DNA of 64,000 bases from Gamsiella multidivaricata (lineage: Eukaryota; Mortierellomycota; Mortierellomycetes; Mortierellales; Mortierellaceae), in NCBI RefSeq assembly GCF_025024155.1, contig NW_026251759.1, positions 1-64,000 of the forward strand, in the 5' to 3' direction. Both the position numbers and the translations under genes were made by a program. Below are positions 10,780 through 21,287 of the stretch, in pieces. Below the pieces are notes generated by a model that made no database searches, was not told the DNA's origin, and saw only the letters and a program-made list of their open reading frames with translations. How positions within the stretch are numbered: the stretch's first letter is position 1; each line of letters starts with the position of its first letter.

Positions 10780-11930
10780 CTCTTTGTTGCCTGTCTGGAA
10801 GCTAACTGCGCCTGTTTCCGCTCGGTAAACTTACTGCGAGCGTACTGGTACCTTTCCTTGATGCCCTCCAATCTCGCCTCAAGTGCGGTAGTATCTGGTT
10901 TGTCATGTTGGCCATGCGCGATCGGGGTTTGGTGAAGATGGACGAAAACATTGATGCTCGTGTCGAAAGTAATGCCGCGTTTGTTCTTGATAACAACACG
11001 TTCATCAGCAAGGTATTCTTTCACTAGTGCCGGTACGTCTTTGGCTAAGAGATAAAAGATGAATGTATTAGAACAAGACATTTTTTTCAATGTGAAAAGC
11101 CCAATGCATAGTACGCACCCTGATCGTCTGATCCTTTGGCTTTCATATCCTTAACGATCTTATAGTTGGTCTCGCATCCCAGGCCGTACAGACTGCGATT
11201 GTAATCATTGGTCGACACAACACCCAAGACCGTAAGCTGCTCTGCCGTCTCGAGTCCCAGCGCAGACAACATGTCTTTTTTCCGATACTCCAAGAAACCG
11301 CCACCACATACTGGTCGCCAAACAATAGGGATGCTGTGGTAAATGAGAAGGTCCGAATCCCCGCTGATGACAATGTCTCCTTCCATGGTATCTGTGGCGA
11401 TTTTGACATCCGCCGCTGTATCACACTGCACGACCCTCCATCCGTGGTTCTCGAGAAAGCGGACAAGTCCGTTCCGAGCCTCCACATCCCAGCGAAAGGC
11501 GTTTGTGAGTTGCTTATCGACATTGGTAAAATGGCGCTTCCTGATATGTGCGCCTTCGGATACGCGATCCATGAAAGTCGTGACATGATCTCGGCGGCGT
11601 CGATGACCGTTTTTCGAGCATTCTGGCGCTTTTCATGGGTTGCAAGTTTTCCCTCGCATTGAGCGCCATCGAAGTATAGAATGACTGTCGTTGGATCCAT
11701 GATGCGTTTTTCGAGATTCTTCATGACCAGAGCATGGGCAGCCTCAAGGTCACTGCAATGAGTATAGGCGTATCGAATCGTACAATAAAAGCTTCCTTGC
11801 ATGTCGACGCGGAATTTGTTGTGTGGTTCACCAAGAGCTTGGCGTTGATTTCGCGGTTTTCGTAAAGCTGGGTCGTATCGCTTTTTTTTTTTTTGGCCGT
11901 CAGGAAGCGCCAAAAGGAAAGGCACCCCAT
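10780..11930 (-). other. PIN (XPG/FEN1-like) nuclease segment
   Basis: This is the N-terminal half of the composite locus. Acidic metal-binding positions typical of XPG/FEN1-type PIN folds are visible in order: RVDMQGSF, VILYFDGAQCEGK, TAADVKIA and DIVISGDSDLLIY. After them comes a helix-hairpin-like stretch, VVSTNDYNRSLYGLGCETNY. These nucleases cut branched or flap DNA using two metal ions. The segment needs two frame changes to be read continuously, near the homopolymer at 11882-11894 and near 11595. The later exon (11044-10780) continues with AKDVPALVKEYLADERVV. Confidence 0.7.
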
Positions 11931-14196
11931 GACGCGGACTGGATACCAATGGTGAAATGGAGAGTCGAGGCAACGTTGATTAGATATGAGATTTATACCA
12001 AACAAGGGCTGTACAAGGAAGGAGTGGAATGAGAAAAACGACAAGTGAAGAAATCCGATAGGTGGACTCGACCAATTGCAACCAAGGATGATAAGTGGCA
12101 ACGAAGTGAGATGCAGAGGATGCGGAGCAATAAAAAAGAATATTTGCTCCAATAAGGATGGCGCGTACCTGTGAAGGCAATGGTTCAAAGGACAAACAGC
12201 CAATATTGGTTATGGTAATGGGCAGAAGGAGCGGATAAGGGAAAGTGAGCGCGGAGGAGGAAACAAAAACGACACGCGTCCTTCTGGCTGGAGCGGGGCG
12301 AGAACTCAAGACGCGATTAAGCAGCATTTGCGATTACAAGAAGGCATACTTCCTCCAGCATCACCCTTCCCGATATGGTAATAGGTCCTCAGATTCGCAC
12401 CACCCGTGCACAGTGGTCTGACGCCACCGAAAAAAAAATGGCAAGCTATTTCAACAGCACAGGCTAGGCTACGCATGCCGCGGATAATGCTCTGAAAAAA
12501 AAGGTAATTTGTCATGGGCGACGAGAATAAATGTTCTATAATATATAGGAGGGGGGCAAAAGGGCATCATGACCCATGATGCTCGCAAAACGTGAGTGTG
12601 TTGTGGAGCACGGCATGCTCGCACGCGCCTGTCAATGAGTCTGGCATGCCTGTCCTTAGCCGAGCCGCGGTGTCTGTTAAATTAAAAAAAAAAAAAAGCT
12701 TCGGGGTTGTTGAGGGTACTCAATTTGCTACTTTGGAAGGACACGATGGACACGCACGCTATACAATGATAAGCAAATATCAGGTAGAACCGATTCTTCA
12801 TGATGATTAGCAACAATCTTATGCTGTGCACGCGCTTTTTTTCTATACATCAAATAAACCGTGATTATTTCTTTTCTATGCCTTCAATAGTGCTCTGCTT
12901 GTATTTTTGTGCTCAATTGCGATGGAGCCCCTTCCTCCCCACCCTTCTCTCCTTCCCAGAGGATGAAGTTGAGCATCTCTCTGTGGGAGCCGTAATGGTA
13001 TCCTCGCTAACTGTGTGAGTAAGCAAAAGTATATATTTATGCCGTTGTTATTGTAAATGTATGAATGCTTTTTTTTTTTTTGCATGTGGTATGTCTGGGC
13101 TAATTATTGCATGTATTGTGGAGGGAGCCAAGCGTTGTGTGGGTGGCATGTGGGAATCATGCACACACCATCAAAGGAGGGGGAAATGAGAGACGAACAC
13201 AACAAGCGCTTTGCGCAAAGACGCGTGTATTTATTTATTGGCGGGAGGAGTGAAAAACGAGACTGGACCGTCATCATAAAGAGACCTAATTGATAACAAA
13301 AGCCTTGCCTTTAATGCCGTGCATGAAGGACTACATTGTGGATGTGTCTGTGTGTATAATAGACTACCATTGAATGGATGCATGTGTGTTATAAGAATGG
13401 GTGAATGGGTGTTGGAACAAACAAACGGATTTCATAAACATTATTTTTCATTTCCATATGGGTGCTCATGGGAGAGTTGGTTGGAGGGAGGACACGAGCC
13501 CGGAAGGGAGGGAGAAAATAGGACAATAATAAGGCCTAGCATGGATGCTAGAACAAAGGATCTCGATTTGCGTACCCATGTTCGTCTCCGTAGCAATGAG
13601 GAGAAGAGGGTTTTTTGGCTACTCGAGTGAAAGAAGCCGGGCTAGGCAGCTTGTTCGTGCCCAGGTAGCCCTTGACGACCGGCCATGGGCGACGACGGAT
13701 CCGAGAAGATAAGGTTTTGTACACATGTACCGATCCAAACTCCTCTCCACAGGTGAATAGATTGGGCGAACGGGGCGTAAAAATATAAATAAAACGAAGG
13801 CCATGGCACGTAGCTCTCGGGGAGCCAAAGAGGTCGGGAGAAAGAGCTGCCCGCTCTGGCGTGTCAAACAAGGTGTCAAGAAGAAAGGAAGAAAAGAAAA
13901 AAAGGAGGGAACCAGGAGTGCAGACGCAGGTCAGCTGCAGCCAGCAAGCAAGCAGTCAGGCAAACGGCCGGGCGTAGTAGACTAGACCAAACCAGCACTG
14001 TCCAATAATGTGTCTGCTGGCGGTGGTGCTGCCTACCAGGCACGTGTAGACCCGGATGAGCTGCAGGTTGTTGCACATGTGTCTGTCTTTTTTCTCTTTT
14101 TCCTTTTTTTCTTTTTTCTTTTTTCTTTCAGGCACAACCTTTTTTATTGTTTTACACTCAGACTGAGTGGCCAGGTCTATGGCGGGCGGGTGGTGA

Positions 14197-14208
14197 TGCT
14201 GCTACTGC

Positions 14209-14240
<32 letters not shown>

Positions 14241-14246
14241 ATGATA
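14197..14246. repeat. GCT/GAT trinucleotide microsatellite
   Basis: About ten GCT units are followed by GAT units upstream of OPI1. It lies outside any supported gene. Confidence 0.85.
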
Positions 14247-15450
14247 GGGGACTCGATTATTGTGCGATATGGCACTCTATGTGAATCAATAGTCAGTTGA
14301 ATACTCCGATTGAAAGCGATATTCATATCTTGCATGTCCCTGCCCTGCCATGTGAAATTGATATGAAGACTATGGCCCTTTTGTTCCTAAGTAAACCTTT
14401 GGGGGCAAGGCTTTCTCCACCCGCGCTCTCTCTCTCTCACTCACACACTCGCCTTCTCTTTCGCCTTCTCTTTCTCGTTCTCTTTCTCGTTCTCTCTCTT
14501 CCCTCTCTTTCTCATCCTTTTTCCTTTCCTTCGTTCTTTCCCACTCTCGCTCTCTCATTCCATTCCCTCTCATTCATCCCATCGACGATCTGTCTCCGCC
14601 CTCTCATACGCTCAGGGGAATCAGTACCTCCTCTTCCGTACACCCTCCTTATTCTCCGGCACCCACACGTTGTCCCTCTCGACGTGTCTGTAGTCTTGAC
14701 TTTCCTTTCCCTCTTCCACACACCACCGCCACCACCACCACAGCCGCTTTTTCTTCTTCTTAGTCTCTCATATAACAATCCCCTCTCTCATCCTCCTCTT
14801 TTTCAGTCGTGTCTTCAACCTCAACAGGTAAGCAAGCAATTTTCTCTCTCTCTCACTCTCCCATCCTCACACTCACACCCACACACACACGCTCCCCCTC
14901 TCTCTCTTCAGCCATCAGCCTTCATTCACATCATCATCAACAGAACCTCCACAGCACTCTTTCCCTCCATTTACACGCATCCTATCTCTCTCCATTCGAT
15001 TCGGCAACGACATCCAAACCATATCTCTCACTCGAATGAACTCAAATACACCCGCAGAACAGGCACATTGGCAGAAATGAAAAGACAGACAGTGTAGTAA
15101 ACAAAGCAACCGAACAAACAAACAAACAAACAATACCCATAACAGCATATCCCCAGCAAAATGGAAGGAAGAGAGCGAGATAGAAAAGGATATGCTTAAT
15201 GCTTCATTAGCCGCTTGGCATCCATAGCGCATCCACTGCATACACTGCATACACTGCACCCATGCAAACAAACCAAACTATTCCAAGGCCGATCCAAAGG
15301 GGAGGAGAAGGACTGCCCTTTTCACTCCTTTCATTTTCATGTGCCATCCATCAACCCTCCCATCTTCTCTCCCTCATAAACGATAAGCCAAGCTAACCCC
15401 AACTCCTCATCGCCATCATCCTCATCGATATTCCTATCTTTCTATCTTTC

Positions 15451-15473
15451 CCTCTCTCTCTCTCTCTCTCTCT
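15451..15473. repeat. CT dinucleotide run in OPI1 leader
   Basis: A perfect CT run lies about 50 bp before the OPI1 start codon, probably in its 5' leader. Confidence 0.8.
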
Positions 15474-15526
15474 ACCTGCGTCCCCCTTCGCTGCCCCTAG
15501 TACACAAAAAACTGGCTCCCTCTGCG

Positions 15527-18024
15527 ATGCCCTCTGCCAAGGAAATGTCCAAGGCCCAGCCAATGTCCATCTCCCAGCTTTGTCAGCAGGACTACACCTC
15601 AGACGACGAGCTAAACAACATCAAGCAGGACCTCGACCAAAGCCCCCACGATCTCGACTCTGAGGATGACCTGGATTCGTCCCATATGAACAACGGACGC
15701 AATGGCTTTACCAATAGCCACACTCGCCAGAATGGTCGTCAGATCTACAGTCAGTCCTCGGATATCGAAGAGGAATTCGACCAGTTCAGCAACCACAGGC
15801 GGCATACCACCGACGACGAACCAGATTCTGCAGAGCAGCTGGCAGCCGAGGCCCTCGGCGACATGGCCAACGTCGGTCGCTCTACTTCGTCTTCGACATC
15901 GGGCTCGTTCATAGCCCCTGCTGGCCCCTTGCTTTCACGCATGTCCAGCCTACCGATCGTCAACTCGGCTCTGCAGGCATACTCTAATGGCAAACAGAAC
16001 AGCAAATTTATGAAGGTATGTCATCCATCTTCCCGAAGAATTTTCTTAAGTGTCAATGCTGGTAACTTTGAACGAACTAAGGTCTAACAACGCCGTCATT
16101 CCCCTCTTCCTTTTATATATATTGTCTACTGCCGATCATCATCGCTTCTAGTATGGAGCAGAGATGGTTGAATCGGGCGTCAAGTCATTATCAAAGCCGG
16201 TCTTTGAGAAGCTTGAGCCAACCCTTGGCCAGATCGATGATTTTGCCTGTCGTCAACTGGACAAGGTGAGAATAACGGACGGACAAGAACAGTTGCCACT
16301 CTTGCTTGCAGAAATAATTTTTATAATACTCATACATGTCTTCATTCATCTTACGCTCAATAGGTATACCAAAAGCCCGATGTCCAGCCATTCCCTTCGC
16401 CAACAAGCTCTTCTCGCTCTTCGAACGACATTATCCGCCCAGACGCCAGCTACTTTGCCCATCGTTCTCGGAACGATAGCTTCGACAGCGTGTCCTCTGC
16501 TTCCAGCTCTCGGCAAAGCTACGATGTCCTCCGCTCGCGAAACCCTCGACGTGAAGAAGGTATGCACAGCATCCGCTTATAACCCCATTTGTCTGTTATT
16601 GCTAAGAGACATACCTTTCTGACCAGACCTCCTTGTTTCCTAATCCATGACATGTAGCCACTCGAAGGCAGCGATCAGATTCTCAGTCAAGTCAGCGGCC
16701 ATTGGTATCGTCCACCTACCAAACATCCAGCACCCACTACAATTACTCGTCACAGCAGCAGCAGCAGGTTGGATCTATCTCGGCTACACCATCACAGCAG
16801 TTCTCTGGCTGGCGCGGTGTCGTTGCCACCGTTGGATCTGCCTCTGCTGCGGGTGTGGCCATCTTCAGCGAAGAGAGCATGAAGAGCTTGAAATATTGCC
16901 TTCAATGGCTCCAGGTAAATCCTCGTGCAACCATCTCTGGGTTTAGCGACTATACCAGATGACAGAACTAACCACGTTTCTTTTTGTTAATGACGCCAAA
17001 CTAGTATGCTGTGCATCACATTGACCATCAAATTGGATTGTTGCGCGCATTCCTTGTTTCTTTGGCAAGCCCATCAAAGAATACAGAAATTGTTCCCTCG
17101 ACCGCCGCATCCACCCTGGCGTCCATCAAGAAAGAGGTCGTTGACACCCTGCGCAAAGTGATCACCATTGTTTCGCGCTACGCCGGCGCCTGCTTGCCGG
17201 ACCCTGCCAAGATCAGCGTGCGCCAGTTCATTCTTTCGATGCCCGTTCGCTGGGCTACTCTCAACAACGACTCCGTGCCCTCAACTCCCATTGGATCTCC
17301 ATCCCTCGGTCCAGTTGACCGTTCAGCCGAAGACGTTGTCGCGCTGAATGAAACCTCTGAGCGCGCCACCAAGGTTCTGGTTCTTGCGCATGAGTCGTCT
17401 GATATGCTGAAGTCCGTCGCATCCATTTTCAAGGACTCTGTGGACAAGGCCGAGAACTGGATGGACAAGTTGCGATACGTCGGAATGAACCCCCAGAACA
17501 ATAGCGAGGGCCTCCCTAGCTGGGCACCCACTGGGTTCCCCAGTACATACAGCAATACGATGCCTGGAGGATTCCCTGGAGCAGGCCTAGAGCAGTATTC
17601 TTTACGCCAAACTCAATCTCATTCTGCCAATGGACATACTACCCCTACTGGCTCGCCCACGCGCAGTCTAAAGTCCTCGCCACGCCTTGGATCACGCAAC
17701 CAGAATCACTACAGCCGTCATGCGTACAGACAAAAAAGCGTCATGTCCGGAGACGAGGACTCTGGATCGGAAGAGGATGTTGGCCGCGGTCCTCTCGCAG
17801 CCATGGACGATGACAGTTCTTTGGACGAGGAGGACGCATTCTCTCTTGGCGCGACAACCGCCAATGGCCATGGACCAATGAAGCGCAGCATGGGATCGTT
17901 TACGCACACCCAGAGTCATCCTGTCCGAAGACGCAAGAAGCGCGGCGAGAGTGCAGAAGTGATCGCTGGCCTGGGAGTGACTCCTGCCATCAATGGCCAT
18001 GCGATCGCACAAGAGTCCATGTAA
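15527..18024 (+). CDS. OPI1: OPI1-type phospholipid synthesis repressor
   Basis: Opi1 represses inositol- and choline-responsive genes and senses phosphatidic acid at the ER membrane in yeast. Five exons fit with intact phase: 15527-16015, 16152-16265, 16364-16559, 16658-16914 and 17005-18024, giving 691 residues. The N-terminus is acidic (SISQLCQQDYTSDDELNN). The conserved Opi1 core spans FMKYGAEMVESGVKSLSKPV through EESMKSLKYCLQWLQ to VSRYAGACLPDPAK and ISVRQFILSMPVRW. A later helical stretch contains TSERATKVLVLAHESSDML. The tail is Ser/Gly-rich and ends with a basic patch RRRKKRGE that could be a nuclear signal. It is longer than yeast Opi1 (404 residues), mostly by low-complexity sequence. 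Whether it works with an Ino2/Ino4 pair here cannot be seen. Confidence 0.93.
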
Positions 18025-20741
18025 TGACTATTAACGACCACTTTAACGACCTATTCTTACGACTTTTTTTGATTTACAAAAACACTGCTTTGCAAAACAG
18101 CATACCAGCGCGCAACTTGCTTTTTTTGCTCGCAGCCGCCATCTCCTTTTCTCTGTCTCTTCTAGTCTTCGTTTTACTTTGCAAGCAAACCTGTACTCTA
18201 GCCTCCATTTCATTGCAGTGGCTGTATTCTATCGCTCTCCTTCTCTTTCCTTCTTTTCGAACCTGTATTATTGCCGCGCTTTCTTTTTCTTTTTCTTTCT
18301 TTTTTTTCTTTCTTCTTTTTTTCTTTTTTTTTTTCTTTTTCAATAAATACGCGATGTTGAAACGGAAATGAGACCCGGACTGTTGCTTAGAGCAGTACAA
18401 ATACGTCTTGGATGCCCATGTATTCATCTCTACTGAGATGGATGGACGACTCGATACAACCAACCATGTATTCGCTTCGTTTATTTTTTTATTCGATCTG
18501 GATCTCGTTCGCTTCTTGCGCGAATTCGCCCTCAAAATCCAAGGATTACGACGTCTAAGAGTTCTTGGACGGCAGTTAGTGATGGCAGCGACAAGAGCGT
18601 CAAAACAATGGTCAATGCGAAGGTAGCGAGCGATTCCCTCGACTTTGATTTCTCGTCCTCATCCCTCGTCCCGTCGTTCACATCCTCATTCAGGTGGGTT
18701 GAAAACGGTCGACGCACCAACCGTCTTCTGCGATCAAGTCTCGAGCTGCTCGGTATGTGACCTATATGGTTGACACGGGAATTCCTCTGGAAGACCGTGT
18801 CTAAGAACTGCGCAGTCGTTTGAATGAGGGTGTGGGATCCGAGAGGACTGAGGGATGAAGTTGATCATGTATAGAATCAACCCATGTGTGTGTGAGTTGA
18901 AGAGGAACGAGTGGGGAGGAGGGTGAGCAGGTCCTTTTGTCATTTTGGAATACCGATTTGGGTCGCTTGGGCCATGGTCTGTGGATGATGGTTTATGAGA
19001 GCCCCTAAGAGAAGAAGCTGACGGCTGATTGTTGTTGTTACCAACCATGGAGGTGCGGACAATGGGTGGTTGGAGGTCCTGGAATACACCAATGAGTCCT
19101 CAACGGACTGAACGATAACCGAAGCACCTGTTCAGGATCACTAGTGTGTTCGTCAAGATCTCAAACCGTCATCCGCTTCTCGTTGAAAGCAACGTCTCTC
19201 AGGAAGGAGCAGAAGGTAGTGTCACCCCGTGGCATTTGCGTGTTCTGCTCAAGACGGGGTAATCGCGTGAAATCATGACCTGGAACTGAAGGGAGAGGGA
19301 GAGGGAGAGGGAGGGATCGAGAAGATGTTGGAAGATGATGGATAGATGATTTTTTTTTTCGACGGCGACGACTGCGGTTGTGGACTGAGCGCAACGGGCT
19401 GATGTCGGTCGGTCGATACACATTGTTCACGGATGGGTGGTAGACTGGACTGTGAAGGGTGTTTTTTTTTTTTTATTCCTCTAGGCGTCGTGAAGTGAAT
19501 CCAGAGGAAGATACGAATGTGTCGATGCAAACATTCTGGTTCTCGCGTCATACCATGTTCTTCAAGACATTTTTTCTTTTTTTTTTTCTTTCCTATGCTA
19601 TACTCTATATATCCATGGAAAAAGAAAAGCCGAGTAAACAAATGGTTTCTTAACAAATGGTTTCTTTTTCAAGTTTAGGAAGTTCCGGAAGATGTTCAGG
19701 GACGGAGGACCGATTTGATTGCATTAGCGATGCAGGTGCGGACTCACTCACACACACATACAAACATACAAACACACAAACATCGTCATTTTTTTTATTT
19801 ATTTTTTTTCATTGCCCGACTAGCATAAATGCATATACCATGGAACATAGACTCTGGATTATAGACCATGGAGCGCTAATGGGAACGTGTGCTAAGAAAT
19901 AGGGTAAACTAGGGAATAATGGCATGCAAAATCATTTGTTATGCTGTGTATATCTCTTTTTATTATTTGGAATGCTTTAGGTTTCTTTTCATGTGTTGTT
20001 ACAGAGAAATTGTGAGGACAATGGCGCAGAAGATCGCCAATTAGAGAAATAAAATACAACGCGGAAAAAAAAAAAAAAAAAAAAAAAAAGACGAAGTAGC
20101 GCGTCAAACAGGAGGCGGATTTGATACAGGGAGATGAAGTGAAGAAGAGACGAATTAAGAGGAAGGGAAAGTGGGGGGAAGGGCAGGGAAGGGATTTGGA
20201 GAGATATGGACACAACTCGTCGAATGAGGAATGCTAGTTACATGTCTAAAAGGAATAAGAATGATGTACAAGTGTGCGGATTGAAAAAGAAAATAAAGAA
20301 AAGAAATAAAAAAGGCCGATCGCTAGGCTAGGACAACACGCGTGTGCTAGATCCCCTTGGGATCAAGGGGTCCAGGGGTCAAGCTAGGGATGGAACGCCC
20401 CGGGGTTTCCACGGATCGAACAAAAAAAGGTGACATAAGGATTACAGGGCGTTCAATGGGAACAGACACGAGGGAAGGAAGAGAAGAGGGTTGCTTTGTA
20501 CAAGTGCCGACGGAGCGAGGAGGGGGAGGAGTTGGGAGGAGTCGAAAAAGGAGACAGGGCCAAAGAGCGTCGAATAAAGGTACGGATCCGCTGTGTAGAA
20601 CCCAAAAAAGGCAGAGGATGCGGATGGCATGTGTCGCTGCGTCATGAAGGGCCAGAGAACGTGTGCGGATGGGCATGGCCTGAAAGGGGAGGGAGGAGGG
20701 CCTGAGCGGATCCGATCCTTTTTTTGGACTCTTGTTGTTCT
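18025..20741. other. Non-coding stretch with a possible minus-strand exon
   Basis: It starts with the OPI1 3' UTR (T-rich, aataaa near 18343). On the minus strand at about 18720-18532 a frame reads RRPFSTHLNEDVNDGTRDED and continues into a hydrophobic segment before a stop. It could be the last exon of an unidentified gene, but no upstream exon could be joined with confidence. A 25-base poly(A) run lies at 20065-20089. Confidence 0.35.
20065..20089. repeat. Poly(A) tract
   Basis: Twenty-five consecutive A in intergenic DNA. No retroposon body was recognised next to it. Confidence 0.85.
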
Positions 20742-21287
20742 TTACGCAAGGCAAGACATGTTCTCCTTAGACTGGTGGAGTTCGTTGTGGCGGTGCATCA
20801 TGGCACTGCTGCCGTGATGATGGGCTTGGCCGAATGTGAACTCGCCGCCCTCGCTCACAGGACTACTGCAGCCGCTATTGGTGCCTCTGGAGAGACCTTG
20901 ATGGTGAGAAAGACCAGCCGAGGACCCACGGGACAAAGACGATTTCAAGACAGATCTAGCAGAAGAACTTACAGCAGCAGCCATCGAGGATGACGAGGGG
21001 GATGATCCGGGAACCCTGGCCTCATCCGAGGAGGAATAATCATCCTCAGAGTCTTGCTGTTGCAACTGCTGCTGTTGTTGCTGCTGTTGCTCAAGTCGTC
21101 GGTTCATCTCCTGCTTCCAGTCGATACGCAGCTGCATCAGCTCCGTAGCTTCGGAGAAGGTCAGCTTGGCGGGTTCGAGTGCGGACCGATCGTATTCATC
21201 ACCTGGATATGTGAATGAGATTTTGATGAACCTTGAAAACTGGACCGATTTATTAGCCTGGCAAGGATGGTCGTTTTCTTGTGACAT
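20742..21287 (-). CDS. Small Ser/Gln-rich protein with RVxF-like motif
   Basis: A 181-residue frame starts at 21287. Its N-terminal part, NKSVQFSRFIKISFTYPGDE followed by YDRSALEPAKLTFSEATELM, is complex sequence and looks conserved. K-S-V-Q-F fits the RVxF docking consensus for protein phosphatase 1, and fungal proteins with a similar (V/I)xF...EYDR layout exist; this assignment is inference. A glutamine run, an acidic serine cluster (SEDDYSSSDE) and a Ser-rich tail follow. The family was not named with certainty. An upstream exon cannot be excluded, because the first 12 residues are unremarkable. Confidence 0.6.
   Translation of the reverse strand: MSQENDHPCQANKSVQFSRFIKISFTYPGDEYDRSALEPAKLTFSEATELMQLRIDWKQEMNRRLEQQQQQQQQLQQQDSEDDYSSSDEARVPGSSPSSSSMAAAVSSSARSVLKSSLSRGSSAGLSHHQGLSRGTNSGCSSPVSEGGEFTFGQAHHHGSSAMMHRHNELHQSKENMSCLA

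Larger units (their letters stand above)
7725..11930 (-). pseudogene. PIN nuclease-Fanzor composite gene, frame-broken
   Basis: One spliced minus-strand path joins an XPG/FEN1-like PIN domain to a Fanzor (eukaryotic TnpB-like) nuclease. It starts at ATG 11930 (MGCLSFWRFL, like the XPG N-terminus). Introns 11118-11045, 10779-10684, 9731-9648 and 8265-8175 have GT-AG borders and keep phase, which supports a single transcript. A linker with repeated KPAKKPAKKP units and helical segments connects the two halves. Lesions: a frame change at a 13-base homopolymer (11882-11894), another near 11595, and a stop/frame break at 9364-9377. Each half otherwise keeps its motifs, so decay is recent or the lesions are assembly errors. 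Fanzor proteins are RNA-guided DNA nucleases spread with transposons; a role for the fused PIN domain is inference. Confidence 0.72.
11931..15526. other. OPI1 upstream region and long leader
   Basis: About 3.6 kb with no supported gene. It contains T-rich stretches, a GCT/GAT microsatellite (14197-14246), long CT-rich blocks (about 14415-14920) and a CT run at 15451-15473. Most of it probably serves as upstream sequence and pyrimidine-rich leader of OPI1. Several open frames here (for example 14297-15097) are low-complexity products of the CT-rich sequence. Confidence 0.5.

Noticed and set aside
14297..15097. 266-codon frame upstream of OPI1
   Set aside because: It is Ser/Leu/His low complexity produced by CT-rich DNA, with no motif.
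18532..18720. Minus-strand membrane-segment exon
   Set aside because: No upstream exon could be joined, so it is only mentioned within the non-coding stretch.
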